Assembly: GCA_949361645.1 (NCBI GenBank)
Contig: OX442424.1
Span: forward strand, 8,180,322-8,244,321
Direction of reading: 5' to 3'
Source of the DNA: Spongilla lacustris
Taxonomy: Eukaryota > Porifera > Demospongiae > Spongillida > Spongillidae
Length of the DNA stretch: 64,000 bases
Below the pieces are notes generated by a model. The model was not told where the DNA came from, ran no database searches, and worked only from the letters and a program-made list of their open reading frames with translations. Each line of letters opens with the position of its first letter. Positions within the stretch are counted from its first letter, which is position 1. The position numbers and the translations under genes were made by a program. Below are positions 35,012 through 46,796 of the stretch, piece after piece.

Positions 35012-38000
35012 ATGTATGTATGTATGTATGTGTGTGTGTGTGTATGTTTGCAATATAAATGTTGTATGCCTGCCTGTTGATAATTGCAATGTTTTCCTAC
35101 ATCCTCTATGGCAGTTTACACTGAATTCCAAGTGCTGGGTAGTACTTACCAACAGGTTGCTGTTTCTCCACTCATCCAACCCTAAGAAGAGTAAGAAGGT
35201 GCGTGAAAGGGTCCGTACCTCGAGTGGGTCTCAGGTCCATACCTTGAGTGGGTCTCAGGTCCGTACCTCGAGTGGGTCCCAGGTCCGTACCTCAAGTGGG
35301 TCTCAGGTCCGTACCTCGAGTGGGTCCCAGGTCCGTACCTCAAGTGGGTCTCAGGTCCGTACCTCAAGTGGGTCTCAGGTCCGTACCCTGAGTGGGTCTC
35401 AGGTCCGTACCCTGAGTGGGTCTCAGGTCCGTACCTCGAGTGGATCTCAGGTCCGTACCTCGAGTGGGTCTCAGGTCCGTACTCTGAGTGGGTCTCAGGT
35501 CCGTACCTCGGGTCTCAGGTCCGTACCCTGAGTGGGTCTCAGGTCCGTACCTCGAGTGGGTCTCAGGTCCGTACCTCGAGTGGGTCTCAGGTCCGTACCT
35601 CGAGTGGGTCTCAGGTCCGTACCCTGAGTGGGTCTCAGGTCCGTACCTCAAGTGGGTCTCAGGTCCGTACCTCGAGTGGGTCCCAGGTCCGTACCTCAAG
35701 TGGGTCTCAGGTCCGTACCCTGAGTGGGTCTCAGGTCCGTACCCTGAGTGGGTCTCAGGTCCGTACCTCGAGTGGATCTCAGGTCCGTACCTCGAGTGGG
35801 TCTCAGGTCCGTACCCTGAGTGGGTCTCAGGTCCGTACCTCGAGTGGGTCTCAGGTCCGTACCCTGAGTGGGTCTCAGGTCCGTACCCTGAGTGGGTCTC
35901 AGGTCCGTACCTCGAGTGGGTCTCAGGTCCGTACCTCGAGTGGGTCTCAGGTCCGTACCCTGAGTGGGTCTCAGGTCCCTACCTCGAGTGGGTCTCAGGT
36001 CCGTACCTCGAGTGGGTCTCAGGTCCGTACCCTGAGTGGGTCTCAGGTCCGTACCTCGAGTGGGTCTCAGGTCCGTACCTCGAGTGGGTCTCAGGTCCGT
36101 ACCCTGAGTGGGTCTCAGGTCCGTACCCTGAGTGGGTCTCAGGTCCGTACCTCGAGTGGGTCTCAGGTCCGTACCTCGAGTGGGTCTCAGGTCCGTACCC
36201 TGAGTGGGTCTCAGGTCCGTACCTCGAGTGGGTCTCAGGTCCGTACCTCGAGTGGGTCTCAGGTCCGTACCCTGAGTGGGTCTCAGGTCCGTACCTCGAG
36301 TGGGTCTCAGGTCCGTACCTCGAGTGGGTCTCAGGTCCGTACCTCGAGTGGGTCTCAGGTCCGTACCCTGAGTGGGTCTCAGGTCCGTACCTCGAGTGGG
36401 TCTCAGGTTCTCTCTTATTAGTGCTCACGGTAATGGTTGGACATCAGTCAATTTCTGATCAAATCTCGCGAGTGACCGAGCAACTTGTACTATTGTTCTG
36501 ACCATTGCCATTGCGGGACCATTTGCGTGCATACAGACCTGTAGACTTCAAGTACACATACGAAATTTAGCAGCTTTAAAGAGTATCAATTAGTTATGAT
36601 AAAGTGTGATAATGTGCAGACTACAACAGCATCCAAGGAAGCAACATGTGTCAAGGACAGCCACTACTTGGACCCTAGCATTGTAGAGTTGGACCAGCAC
36701 TGTAGGGTTGGACCAGCATTGTAGGGTTGGACCAGCATTGTAGGGTTGGACCAGCATTGTAGGGTTGGACCAGCATTGTAGGGTTGGACCAGCACTGTAG
36801 GGTTGGACCAGCATTGTAGGGTTGGACCCTAGCATTGTAGGGTTGGACCAGCACTGTAGGGTTGGACCAGCACTGTAGGGTTGGACCAGCATTGTAGGGT
36901 TGGACCAGCATTGTAGGGTTGGACCAGCACTGTAGGGTTGGACCAGCACTGTAGGGTTGGACCAGCATTGTAGGGACTCATTTTTCTGTATCTAGATCAG
37001 ATTTGAACGTACTTGTTCTACAGAAATACATACATATAAATATATGCCCAAACAAATCTGACTATAGTCTGCCAAATGGCCTATCAAAATTTAGTCCTTA
37101 TTTTGAGCACTGCTTATGGATCCTTACCTTAATGGGTCTAGGCCTTTTAGAGTCTTCACGTTTCACCTTTGAGCTGGTCTTATGGTCCCTTTCCCCTTCA
37201 CCACACATACACTCATGCCAACACTCAGCTTAAAAAAAATGGCCTCGAGTTGAACTGTTGCAGAGTGAAGTATCAAGATCCATCAGAAAAACTTTCAGAC
37301 TTTAAATTTGTGGTGGCTGACCTGTCTGGTGAGTGTTAACATCTTTTTGACTAAATGCTTCCTTCCACTAGGCAGTACAATAGTTTGACTAAATGCTTCC
37401 TTCCACTAGGCAACACAATAGTTTGACTAAATGCTTCCTTCCACTAGGCAACACAATAGTTTGACTAAATGCTTCCTTCCACTAGGCAACACAATAGTTT
37501 GACTAAATGCTTCCTTCCACTAGGCAACACAATAGTTTGACTAAATGCTTCCTTCCACTAGGCAACACAATAGTTTGACTAAATGCTTCCTTCCACTAGG
37601 CAACACAATAGTTTGACTAAATGCTTCCTTCCACTAGGCAACACAATAGTTTGACTAAATGCTTCCTTCCACTAGGCAACACAATAGTTTGACTAAATGC
37701 TTCCTTCCACTAGGCAACACAATAGTTTGACTAAATGCTTCCTTCCACTAGGCAACACAATAGTTTGACTAAATGCTTCCTTCCACTAGGCAACACAATA
37801 GTTTGACTAAATGCTTCCTTCCACTAGGCAACACAATAGTTTGACTAAATGCTTCCTTCCACTAGGCAACACAATAGTTTGACTAAATGCTTCCTTCCAC
37901 TAGGCAACACAATAGTTTGACTAAATGCTTCCTTCCACTAGGCAACACAATAGTTTGACTAAATGCTTCCTTCCACTAGGCAACACAATAATCTTCAAGG

Positions 38001-38104
38001 CCAAGACCGTCCCTGAAGCAGCAGGATGGGTTGCGGCCATAAGAAATGCAATTACTGAGGAAGAAGAGAGAGAGAAGCAAAGAGTATGTGGTGGTTGGGG
38101 CTAG
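27541..38104 (+). CDS. RALGPS: RALGPS-like Ral guanine nucleotide exchange factor (RasGEF plus PH)
   Basis: Eighteen exons chain in phase: 27541-27645, 27905-28033, 28528-28578, 28647-28730, 28797-28886, 28973-29133, 29707-29762, 29855-29928, 30041-30089, 30246-30339, 30663-31085, 31810-31857, 31956-32014, 33035-33142, 33653-33699, 35115-35198, 37229-37328, 37980-38083 (about 622 residues). A RasGEF (CDC25) domain spans about residues 70-305, with [55 protein letters not shown] and [15 protein letters not shown]. No REM domain precedes it. A Ser/Pro linker (SSPPQS) and a C-terminal PH domain ([25 protein letters not shown], final helix [13 protein letters not shown]) complete the RALGPS architecture. 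These proteins load GTP on RalA/B at the membrane. The ATG at 27917 has perfect Kozak context (GCCACCATGG) and may be the real start. The last exon either reads through to the TAG at 38102-38104, as given, or splices on at GTATGT. Confidence 0.88.
27655..27780. repeat. (TG)n-rich microsatellite in RALGPS intron 1
   Basis: Interrupted TG/TATG repeat just after the donor of the first coding exon. Confidence 0.85.
28272..28291. repeat. Poly-G run
   Basis: About 20 G in a RALGPS intron. Confidence 0.9.
28376..28500. repeat. 30-base minisatellite
   Basis: About four copies of a 30-base unit containing TGCAGTGAGGTGACGAGTAT, shortly before the acceptor of the exon at 28528. Confidence 0.85.
30355..30632. 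repeat. TG-rich composite repeat
   Basis: Starts after the donor at 30340 and includes a G run (30377-30392) and repeated TGTGGTGTGTATGTGTGG and GCATGTGACAGTGCAC units. Confidence 0.85.
31405..31475. repeat. 20-base triplicate
   Basis: Three copies of TAGAGCCCACATTGATGCTG in the intron after the large exon 30663-31085. Confidence 0.85.
31564..31795. repeat. 29-base minisatellite with degenerate lead-in
   Basis: About four good copies of a 29-base unit containing GATACATGTATGTAGGTCAT, preceded by diverged copies with GATACATTGATGCTT. Confidence 0.8.
32075..32140. repeat. 21-base minisatellite
   Basis: Three to four copies of a 21-base unit containing TGTGCCGTCACAATCCCCTC. Confidence 0.85.
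32230..32400. mobile_element. Fold-back element (MITE-like)
   Basis: The two halves are imperfect inverted copies: GGGTCAA-x-GAAAGGG and ACCATAAATCATATTTATTTA on the left pair with AAATGAATATGATTTATGGT and CATTGACCCTTGA on the right, around a turn near 32320. It lies in a RALGPS intron. No clear target duplication was found. Confidence 0.6.
32692..32790. repeat. Perfect hairpin, 36-base arms
   Basis: 32692-32727 and 32755-32790 are exact reverse complements around a 27-base loop. It lies in a RALGPS intron and directly precedes the 18-base repeat. Confidence 0.9.
32792..32965. repeat. 18-base minisatellite
   Basis: About eight copies of AGCCCCTGTTGTAAGGAC with variants (GATGTAAGGAT), ending before the acceptor of the exon at 33035. 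Confidence 0.85.
33143..33488. repeat. 16-base minisatellite beginning at a 5' splice site
   Basis: About 21 copies of GTGAGGTGATGGGAGG start exactly at the donor of exon 33035-33142, so every unit carries a copy of the donor GTGAGG. Confidence 0.92.
33690..33915. repeat. ~43-base minisatellite containing a 5' splice site
   Basis: About five copies of a unit containing GTCTCTGTAAGCTACAGTAT. The first copy spans the true junction of exon 33653-33699 with its intron (TCTCT, then GTAAGC). Confidence 0.85.
33957..34795. repeat. 27-base minisatellite, about 31 copies
   Basis: Almost uniform units containing TACATGATCACTCCAAGCCT. Two neighbouring units carry ATGCCG in place of ATACCG. It lies in the intron between exons 33653-33699 and 35115-35198. 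Divisible by three, so all frames read open on both strands. Confidence 0.95.
34900..35050. repeat. (GTAT)n and (TG)n microsatellite
   Basis: Long GTAT tract with TG interruptions, before the acceptor of the exon at 35115. Confidence 0.95.
35215..36412. repeat. 24-base minisatellite, about 50 copies
   Basis: Units containing GTCCGTACCTCGAGTGGGTC begin just after the donor at 35199. Three variants alternate at one position (CTCGAG, CTCAAG, CCTGAG) and one unit near 35506-35520 is shortened. Confidence 0.95.
36667..36975. repeat. 19-base minisatellite
   Basis: About 16 copies of TTGTAGGGTTGGACCAGCA with a T/C variant, in the same intron as the 24-base array. Confidence 0.95.
37344..37990. repeat. 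38-base minisatellite containing a 3' splice site
   Basis: About 17 copies of a unit that includes CTTCCTTCCACTAG, then GCAACACAATA. The last copy is the true acceptor and first bases of the final RALGPS exon (37980), so each unit holds a polypyrimidine tract, AG and 11 exon bases. Confidence 0.93.
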
Positions 38105-40468
38105 ATTGGCAAGTATGTATATTTGATTTCATGTATGTAATATGCTCTACAAATGATCCTCACACTTTGAAATCTAACCGCTTGTCACAGAGTTATAGGG
38201 GCACTGAATTTTTAATTGTAATCGTATCCATGAAAAGGGACCTACATGTAATACACATTTTTGGTTTCCATGTGTACGTAGCAACCAATAAATTATCATA
38301 AAGATCAGCAATAAGATTACGTACGTAGCAACCAATAAATTATCATAAAGATCAGCAATAAGATTACGTACGTAGCAACCATTTGAACGAACGGGGCATC
38401 GCAGTATTAACAATATTCGCTCATACAAAAGAACCTCTGATTGCCAGCATGAGAACATTCTGAATTTCAATACATCAAAAACGAGTATTCACTAATGTCA
38501 GGGCATCTGCCACTACTGCCAGTGCATATTCTACGAGTACGTTGCAGAACTCAGTACCTGGAACTTGCAATTTCAACTCTTGTTCAAATGTAACTTTTAA
38601 CATACCATATGGACCAACATGTACTGGTACCCTGTAATGCTCAAAGTATCCAACAGCACTGAGTTAAACTTATAGTTCATGTATTGATACTTCTTGTAGT
38701 AATAGTCAATATCATGTGCAACTGAATGCCAAAAGAGCGGATTCTGAGTGCCAAAAGAGGGAATTCTGAGTGCCAGGAGGGGGGATTCTAAGTGCCTAGG
38801 ACATTTAGAATCCTCCCTTCTGTCATTTAGAATCCATCTTGAGGTTTCTACTGTGTTTAGATACTAAAATTAATCAATCAGATAGTGCAAATCGCATCAG
38901 CTATTCTCTAACTAGGAAAAGATACCCTTCTTCATATTTTAGCACAGTACAAATCATATTGCCAGTATAGTGTATGTTTGCACAGATACTGAACATTGAA
39001 GGAACTGGGAAATTATTTCTACTCGAGCAATCTAGCTGTAGGTCTAATGAAAAATGCTGAGGCTGTGCACCTTTTCAAATACATGACACATGCAATTCAA
39101 ATGAATGTGAGTAAACTGTTAAGTTTATACTGAAATTTACTGCATGCAGTCCTTCAAGCTTACTGTCCTTAATTAAGGATAAACTTCTTTTTACTGTAGT
39201 TCCTTGAAGAAGTGTCATTTTCCTGTTGTACCTAGATCGCTTCTATTGAGAGATGATATAAATTATGTCAAGTTTATGGTAATTTTGCACACCACTCCCT
39301 CATTTTAGCTGTGGAAGCAAGGAGTCTTTTTTTATAACATTTACTTTCACACAATATTACATGTATGAATGACTAAGTAGTATATTTTCTGAAAGCTGGA
39401 TTACTTTAGTGTTTACACATTGGAAATCGTGGTTTAGAAATTATAAGCAACTGAAGTTTCATCATGAATTCATGAATATTTAAATTGATCCTGTAGTCAT
39501 ATCTGACTTCAGTGAGCACAGTTTGTACCATTGCAGCTTTCAACTTGAGAGCAAGAAATATGCAGTTCTATGGTACTGAGCACTTTGCACTTTGCCATTC
39601 AAAATGTTACTAATTCCAACTTGATGCCTTAAGTTTCCCTCTATGGATTTGACATGTGGCTGTGATAAAAAAATTAATTTATCATGTGCCCAATCCTACT
39701 TTCGATCAATGATGACATCTTATAAGCAAAAACTGTTCTCATTGTTTTTATACTTCAACATTGTCTTTATTTAAGGGATCGTTGTCCTTAAATAAAGACG
39801 ATTGGAAATGAAACATTTTGTGAAAGACATCGGATATGCCAGAAATTTGAAATATTTAGGGAATAAAGTTGTTGTAATTGTATTGGAAACCATCCTTATG
39901 CTTGAAGGGGAGGTACTTCGTGCGTATGTGTTTGTTACGAATTGCATAATGTATTAACTGCGGTATCACCCTGCACCTTAATACACACAGGCCCAGCACT
40001 CTCTCATCAAACTGTAGAATGGTTCATAAGTGCCACTCGCTACTGTCCTTATGTCTAATGAACTAGTGGAAGGGGGGAGGAACAAAAAGGGACTCATACT
40101 CATACCCCATTCCCTGGAGAGGGATGGTTCTTGTAGGCACCAGCCATTGGACCATTTGTATCAACATCATCACCTTGCTTGAGTGTAACTGTGTTTATCT
40201 TCTGTCTGTCCTGTGTTATTTTGTGTATGTGCAAAACATTCAGTTCTTTGTTTCCTATCACGCGGATTGATCGTACTTCATTTCCCCCTCCCCCCCCCCC
40301 CCCCCCCCTCTCTAATCCACCAAAACTCAAGTTAGCATGCTTCATTAAAGGTCTGCTAATTCTGTCTTGGTTGGGAGTAAAAACAAAGTCTGTTTGTGTT
40401 TAATTTAGGACTGGTAATAAAGTATAAGTATTGTGATAAATACGAGTTTAAAAAATAGTGTCTCCATT
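38105..40468. other. Intergenic region between convergent genes
   Basis: AT-rich, no exon supported. It holds a 47-base tandem duplication at about 38278-38375 (ACGTAGCAACCAATAAATTA), the hairpin at 39763-39799 and a C run near 40291-40308. Confidence 0.5.
39763..39799. terminator. Hairpin with AATAAA on both strands
   Basis: Arms 39763-39776 and 39786-39799 are perfect complements (GTCTTTATTTAAGG). AATAAA reads on each strand, so it could serve as a polyadenylation signal for both convergent genes. It is distant from both stops, and this role is inferred. Confidence 0.3.
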
Positions 40469-43400
40469 CTATGTGTTATTCAGGTGAGGTAGCTCTGAGC
40501 TCAGTTCCATGCCCACGATGGTCACAGAGATGTCACGCTTGACGTTGCTGTGTGCTGATGAGCGCAGACTGATGCGCTTTGGAGCATCGTCTAGCAGCGG
40601 TTCACGTAGCTGATCAGAGTGAGATGATTCTGCGTTGATAGAATATGACGAAACTTCATCGTTTTTTGGTGACAATTTCTTGCGTGACAAGCGATTTGAC
40701 ATGCCACTAACACACCCCTCCAGAAATGCGTCCAGCGACCGTTTTCTTCTGCAGTAGAGGACAGCCTCCATGACCAATACGGTGGATCCCACCAGAAGAA
40801 CGAAAATAGTTAAGGCCCAGCTGGTGTATCTCCCAGGGTCCACGATGAGGTACAGGTTGGGTTGGGTGACACAAGTGATCACGAGAAGCATCCAGGTCAC
40901 AAACAGTGCAAACCAGTTGTCCACTTTGCTCTTGTACGGCCAGGTCACTACCAGGATCAGCAAGATGACCAGGAGTCCCATCAGAAGGGCAAAGTTACGG
41001 TTCACAGCGTCCTGCACAAAGACTCCTAGCAACACAAGGAGGAGCCTCCTCCCCAGGTCAAGGCACACCCACCATCTCCTCTGGTCTATGTAGACAGAAG
41101 TGTAAACATCGGTGATGGGCTTGTACCTAGGGATGCGGTAGAGGATGATGACGTAGAGAGGTAAGGGGACCACAAAGATGATAGCCACAATGATGGCTAC
41201 AATGGACCATGCCAGGTGTGTCCCCGCGTAACACACCACAGAGGGATCTTCTACCAGGACCAGCTCGTTGCTAGGTCCAACAGCTGTGCAGTGAATGATG
41301 GCAAAGGTGGTGTTGGCTATGTTGAAATATGAGATCATGAAGAGGAGCCACAGGGCTTGCAAGAAGGAGTGTCTGCCCAGAACCTTGGAGAGCCCTTTAA
41401 CTGAGGTGAGAGCCAGTACCACCATGAGGAGGGAGAGGATGTAGAGAGGGGTGATGTATTGGAGGAGGAGACGGTTTAAGGCTGTCAGGGTAGGAGTGAT
41501 GCACTGGTTGAAGGTGAAGTCAGGATTGAAGAAGGCCAGCAATACTGGAAAGCTGGTATAGCCAGTGCGACCGCCTACTACAACCAGTATGGTCTGTTGG
41601 TTAAACAAAACTGGAGTGACAAGCAATTGATACAGGTTTGAGGTTGCTGCATACCTGAATGAAGAAGAGAAAAGAGTCAAACGTTGGTGAGAGGCCAAGA
41701 TTGAAGACCACAGCCAGCACCACTATCACAGCTCCAATGGTGACTGTGGTAAGGATAGGAGCATAGATGTGTGCATTAGAGCAATCCCTGCAGCTCTGCA
41801 AAGAAGAAGACAAAGTTCCTTCATTGGTGCACATACCAAGCACAGCCAAGGCTGCAACTTACCGTTGAGTAGAGGGTCCGTGCATATCCAGGCTTACAGG
41901 ACCCACACAATGGACCTTCTCTGTTCTCCACACACGGGCCTTCCACACTGGATAGGTACCACGTGCTCAGTGAATTGCCCTGACAGTAGCTTGAAAAACA
42001 GTACTCCACTGCAAACGGTCCTTTTGGCCTGTAGTTGATAATGTTCTCAACGGTGTACCCTTCAAAGCACGTGACTGGAGCCCCGCCCCCAGGAACGACA
42101 CTGTTATCGTACAATACCACATCTACTGGATCTGTATTTGGCTTCTTCTGGGCCAGCAAGAGCCGAGTTTGCCTATCCTGGAATGGGGTTGCATTAATTG
42201 GAATGGCAGGGCAGGCAACTGTTGGCGGATGGAGGGAGGAGGAGGAGTTATCAGTGGGAAGGAAGCCAGCCCATAGGGCACCAGAGAGCTCCACAGTGTA
42301 GCCTTGTATGCAGCTAATGTGAGCTTGCAGTACTGCTGGCTTGAAGTTGCTGCTCTTGGCTGTGAAACATTGACAGCTGAGTTCGTTATCAACGGGGATG
42401 CGTTGGGTGGTAGCAAATGTCGTTGTAAGGAGCTGGAGTACCTGCAAGGTGGAGAGAGGCATCAAGGTGTGTGCAATGGAGGAGGGAGGCACCAAGGTGT
42501 GTACAATGGAGGAGGGAGGCATCAAGGTGTGTGCAATGGAGGAGGGAGGCATCAAGGTGTGTGCAATGGAGGAGGGAGGCATCAAGGTGTGTGCAATGGA
42601 GGAGGGAGGCATCAAGATGTGTGCAATGGAGGAGGGAGGCACCAAGGTGTGTGCAATGGGGTCATATGGAGGTGGAGGAGGGAGGCGTCATATGGAGGTG
42701 AAGGAGAGAGGGGAACACCATGTGCCATTCATGAAGAGAAATGCTTGTTCATCAGTTCATTACCTCATCCGCAGTAGAGGCTCCAGGAGGGTCATAGTAC
42801 CCAGAGGGACACTGGGCTAGTTGGAACGGGAGAAGGAGCACAATGTCCAGTTCTAAAATTTCAGACTGAGCAACAATGCTTAGCCAGCCTTTTGTCCCAG
42901 GTAGTCCCACCAGTGCCATCTGCAGGATGGGCTGGTTAGGCGTAAAGTAAACCCTGAAAGTGAAAATCAGAGCAATAGGCAGGCTGCATTAGTGATGTGG
43001 CTGCGGTATAAGGTACAGATATGCTTGATTGAGTGGCCATATTATTCATAAATAGGACGACTGCATTATACGAGTGACCGCATCAACAGGTTTCACTGTA
43101 CTATGTTGTATGGGTATTTAGTTATTAAGCACCTACATGTTTAGGTAACTAGTTACCTGCCATATAGATAGTTATTAAACACTTCACCTCTAAAGCTAGC
43201 TGTGCTCTTATTAATAGTTAGTTATTATATACCTGTCAGTATAGGCATACTGAAATCCATTCAGCTGGATAAGAACACCGGGGACTTTCCCTTCACTGGA
43301 TCCCACCTATGTTAAGAGGAGTCAGTGTGTTTTAGCATACTATTCTTATACCAATTACCTGCAGATACACGTTGGCTGATGTTGCAGTAAGAAGCTGGTC

Positions 43401-46400
43401 TGTCACCTGGACAGTGAGATCAAACATCTCTCCCGGTGCTGGGCTCAGGACCAGTTGGGCTGGTTCCGGTTCAGGACACTGTGTCCAAATAGTGTCACTA
43501 TTCCAAGATCCCGCTATTCCAGACCAGGGAAGGAATAGCCTGTCTGTGGTGGGTCCAAGGCCAACTCCAGGCCCTGCTCTGGGCACAGATGCAGACTGCT
43601 GAATGCCACACTGGAGGTTTGGATTACTATAGAATCTGAAGGTGGGGATGGGGAGGAGGATAACACCACCCCATAGGTTATGGTGGACTCTTACGTCTGG
43701 TTCAGGAGCTGGTTGGAGCAGTTAGGCATCAGATAGGTGATGTTCCCAACAGGCTTGTAGCATCTAGTAGAGGCTCCATAGAAGTAGACAAAGCTAGGGC
43801 CTGTGGAGGTGGTGCCCAGGACTGGAGTGTTCACATACTGAACAGTGCCATCTCCACCGAATGGGAAGAAGGTACTTAGTTGTGCAGGTACAAAGTTGTA
43901 GAGGAGGCAGGAACGCAGGCTGTAGGCCTGAATGCTCTGTCCCCCAGAGAGGGCTGTGTTGTTGTCAAAGATGAACCTGGAGATGTTTGACTGGGGAAGA
44001 GGAAATGATATAGTTGAATTAAACTAAACCTTCAGACTGGTTCTTAGATGCTATGAATGAGATATAGACTGGGGCAGGACATGCCCCCTCTGACTTAAGA
44101 GGTAACCTAATACTGGAATGCACTGAACACTTTAATTTAAAATCAAAACAGTGTGACTGTTGTTTGCATTATTAAAACTTGGTGAATTAAGAGGATGTTA
44201 ATCATTCATTATTGTTTTATATATGCATGTTTATAATAGAATTACAGCAAACTGCAATTTTTGTGGAAACTGTCCCAAATATTAAAAGGAACTTACTGAT
44301 GTTATGTAATAATGTATGTACCGGTACATATGTAATAATTCATAATAGATACAAGAAATAACTACATGCATGAGGCATGCATCTTAATATTATCAGTTAG
44401 TATTCAAAACAACAAATCAAACTTGAAACCACCAACATACTACTCTAGTAATAATGGATGTTGAGTTTTAATAACTCACTATTACATAACAAATGGTGTT
44501 TCTTACTTAATTTAATAATGGACTGTTAGAAATAGTTATCAATGAAGAACTTGAAATAAAATTAAAGCAAATTATGACCCCCATAACTCATTATTGAAGT
44601 TGGAAACAATGATCATGCAATTCATATCTCAAGCTACTTTGGAACAATTCCAACCTTGAATAATAAAATGCTTTTGAATATGTTGAATTATGAGGGTTAG
44701 AAACAATCACTTAACTGCTAATTAGTTTCCCTTAACAACTGTATATTTTAAATGGAAATCAAGGGGTTATACTGATTTTTTTAAACCGTTGCATTCTTTC
44801 ATAGGCACCAAGGGTATGCACTGAGTGTAGATACAATGTAATTGGTTACAGGTAATAAGACAGTTGCATGCTCCTTGCAGTTAAGGCATCCAAGCTCCTA
44901 TTGTTATCTACGTGATAATAACATATTCTTAGATTTGCTATAGGTGGTAGCAAGTCCTCTGATGCGTACCATGGGGGCCAACTCGTCTCCAAATCTTAAG
45001 AAGCACCCAGCCACAACATCCTCTGCTCTCCTATGCATGTACTCCACACTGATAGCGGTTGAACTTGCATCATCGGCATATATAGCCCCACCAGTGAAAG
45101 TGGCCCTGTTGCCCACAAAGTAGCCATTTTTGACGCCAGAAAGGTCCACCTAGGGTGCAAGGGGATGGGGGAGGGGGAGTTGCTAATGGCAAGATGGCAG
45201 CACCTTTAGAACTGACCCTGCTTAGCTCTAGTATCTGGATGGCTCCCCCATTCTCAGCCATGTTCCCCTCAAATGTGATGACATCACTGAAGTGGGCATA
45301 GGACAAGCGAAGGAGAACCCCACTTCCTGTGTTCCCTGTGAATGTACTGGGGAAGAGGATATTGTAATGACCTGGAAATAATTCTGATATACATGTTGAG
45401 GAGGTATTGATGGGGACAGGAGGTGGTTGTGTGGTAATGAGGGGGGGGGGGGGGGGGGGGGGGATATTGAAAATGCTTACCTTTTTCCATTCATATATAA
45501 TAACACACTTATCACACTGAGAATTCCCTCTGAGATGGGAGCCACATTGTTTATGAAGGTGCAGTCGGATACATTCACAGAGACCAGGGCAAGTGTTATG
45601 TTGTAATTGGCCCCTGTGTAGTCATACCAGGCCGGGTTGTTCAGGATGAATACACCTGCTCCATATGTGGCAGTGTTCCCTATGAAAGTGGAAGACTGGA
45701 TCTCCAGCCTGTTGTTTACCTGTTCACTGATGAACACCCCCAAAACCCCACCCCCTTCGAGGGTAGCCGTGTTGTTGGTGAAGTTACAGCCCTGTACCAG
45801 GAGGGTATTGTTGCTGGAGTTGATCCAGAAGTATGCAGACACCCCTCCACCATAGCGGGCAGTGTTATCTCTGAACTCACAGCCAATAAACTGCACGAGG
45901 TTCCCGGACGAAGAGGTATCAAAGTCCACCCCGACAACGTTAGAGGATGTGCTCCGAAGACGAGTGAAGAGGCTGTTTTGAACCGTCACAACGTTCCCGG
46001 CGGTGTCCGTATCGAGTCTCAGCCTCAGGCCGACTGCGTCAGCGTAAACGTCCATGTAGCTGTTCCCTGCCTGGCCTGGGGCGGCATAGTCCGCAACGTC
46101 TTGAAAGGTACAATTGTAGACTTGCAAGTTGAAGGGGTCCTGCGACGCGCCCTGTGCAACCCGAAGGGCGCAAGACGGCGGTCCCGCGCCCGCGCCGGTA
46201 GCCCCGTTGCCATAGAAAAGGGTGTTTGCGATTGTAATGTCGCCCGAGCTGTCTTCAACGTCGAGCCCTATGCTGGCTTCCCCCGTCACGGCTATAGTGC
46301 AGTTCTGAATGGAAACATTTCTCGAGTTACGGATGTATAGCACACTTCTTCCGACAGGAGACGACGCCAGCTGCAGAGATTCAACGGTGACGTTTGTGCA

Positions 46401-46796
46401 GTTGTCAATATTCAGCAGGCCGTCTAGGGTAGACACCTGTTGCACAATAAGTGTGGCTTTTTCCAGGCCAGCAAATCTGAGGTTGCACCACTGGCTCACG
46501 CACAGCGGGGGCACGTAATTGGTCCCTTCGAAGAAGAAGGTGGTTGTAGCGCCGGCGCTGTCATTCCTCGGCAGATAGCACGGGATCGAGGGTGCGAGAG
46601 GGTAGTTCTTGTCCAACACAAGACGTATATCGCTGCAAGGGCTGTTGCGATCGGTACCGCAAACGGTGGCGTTGCTAGATCCGTATGGCGCCACGTACCA
46701 CTGAGTATCCATACCTTTCGCTGTTAAGCAAAGCGCGAGCCCAGATATAAGCCAGACGTGCATCTGCGCTAGCGTGGTGAGTGTGTTCATCTGCAT
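40469..46796 (-). CDS. Receptor-like gene A: beta-helix ectodomain, multipass membrane protein
   Basis: Ten exons join in phase: 46796-45481, 45346-45217, 45149-44970, 43990-43695, 43635-43359, 43306-43233, 42953-42764, 42441-41863, 41795-41655, 41593-40469, giving about 1435 residues. A signal peptide covers about 1-30. Residues 30-640 are a right-handed beta-helix with repeated FxxN plus GG(A/G)(I/V) motifs (FRDNTARYGGGV, FTNNTATLEGGGV, FIGNTATYGAGV, FEGNMAENGGAI, FVGNRATFTGGAI), like those of chlamydial Pmp proteins. Residues 640-1020 are Cys- and Pro-rich, with CPSGYYDPPGAST and EGPLCGSCKPGYA, an ephrin-receptor/EGF-like block. About nine hydrophobic helices follow (about 1023-1345), including RRWWVCLDLGRRLLLVLLG. 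The tail (about 1346-1435) is Ser-rich with LREPLLDD and RKKLSPK. Topology suggests a plasma-membrane receptor or adhesion protein. I know no characterised homologue. Start is the first ATG; a second Met follows two codons later. Confidence 0.85.
42455..42665. repeat. 30-base minisatellite in intron 7 of gene A
   Basis: About seven copies of a 30-base unit containing GGAGGGAGGCATCAAGGTGT, next to the acceptor of exon 8 (minus strand). Confidence 0.9.
45441..45463. repeat. Poly-G run in intron 1 of gene A
   Basis: 23 G between exons 1 and 2, read as poly-C on the coding strand. Confidence 0.9.

Noticed and set aside
35182..36501. Frames of up to 337 codons reading SGPYLEWV repeats
   Set aside because: 24-base minisatellite, open by divisibility; flanked by RALGPS introns.
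41593..41698. Reading gene A exon 10 back through 41698 without an intron
   Set aside because: A roughly 60-base intron with GTATGC and CAACAG borders is conserved in A, B and C and restores phase with exon 9; the open frame is accidental.
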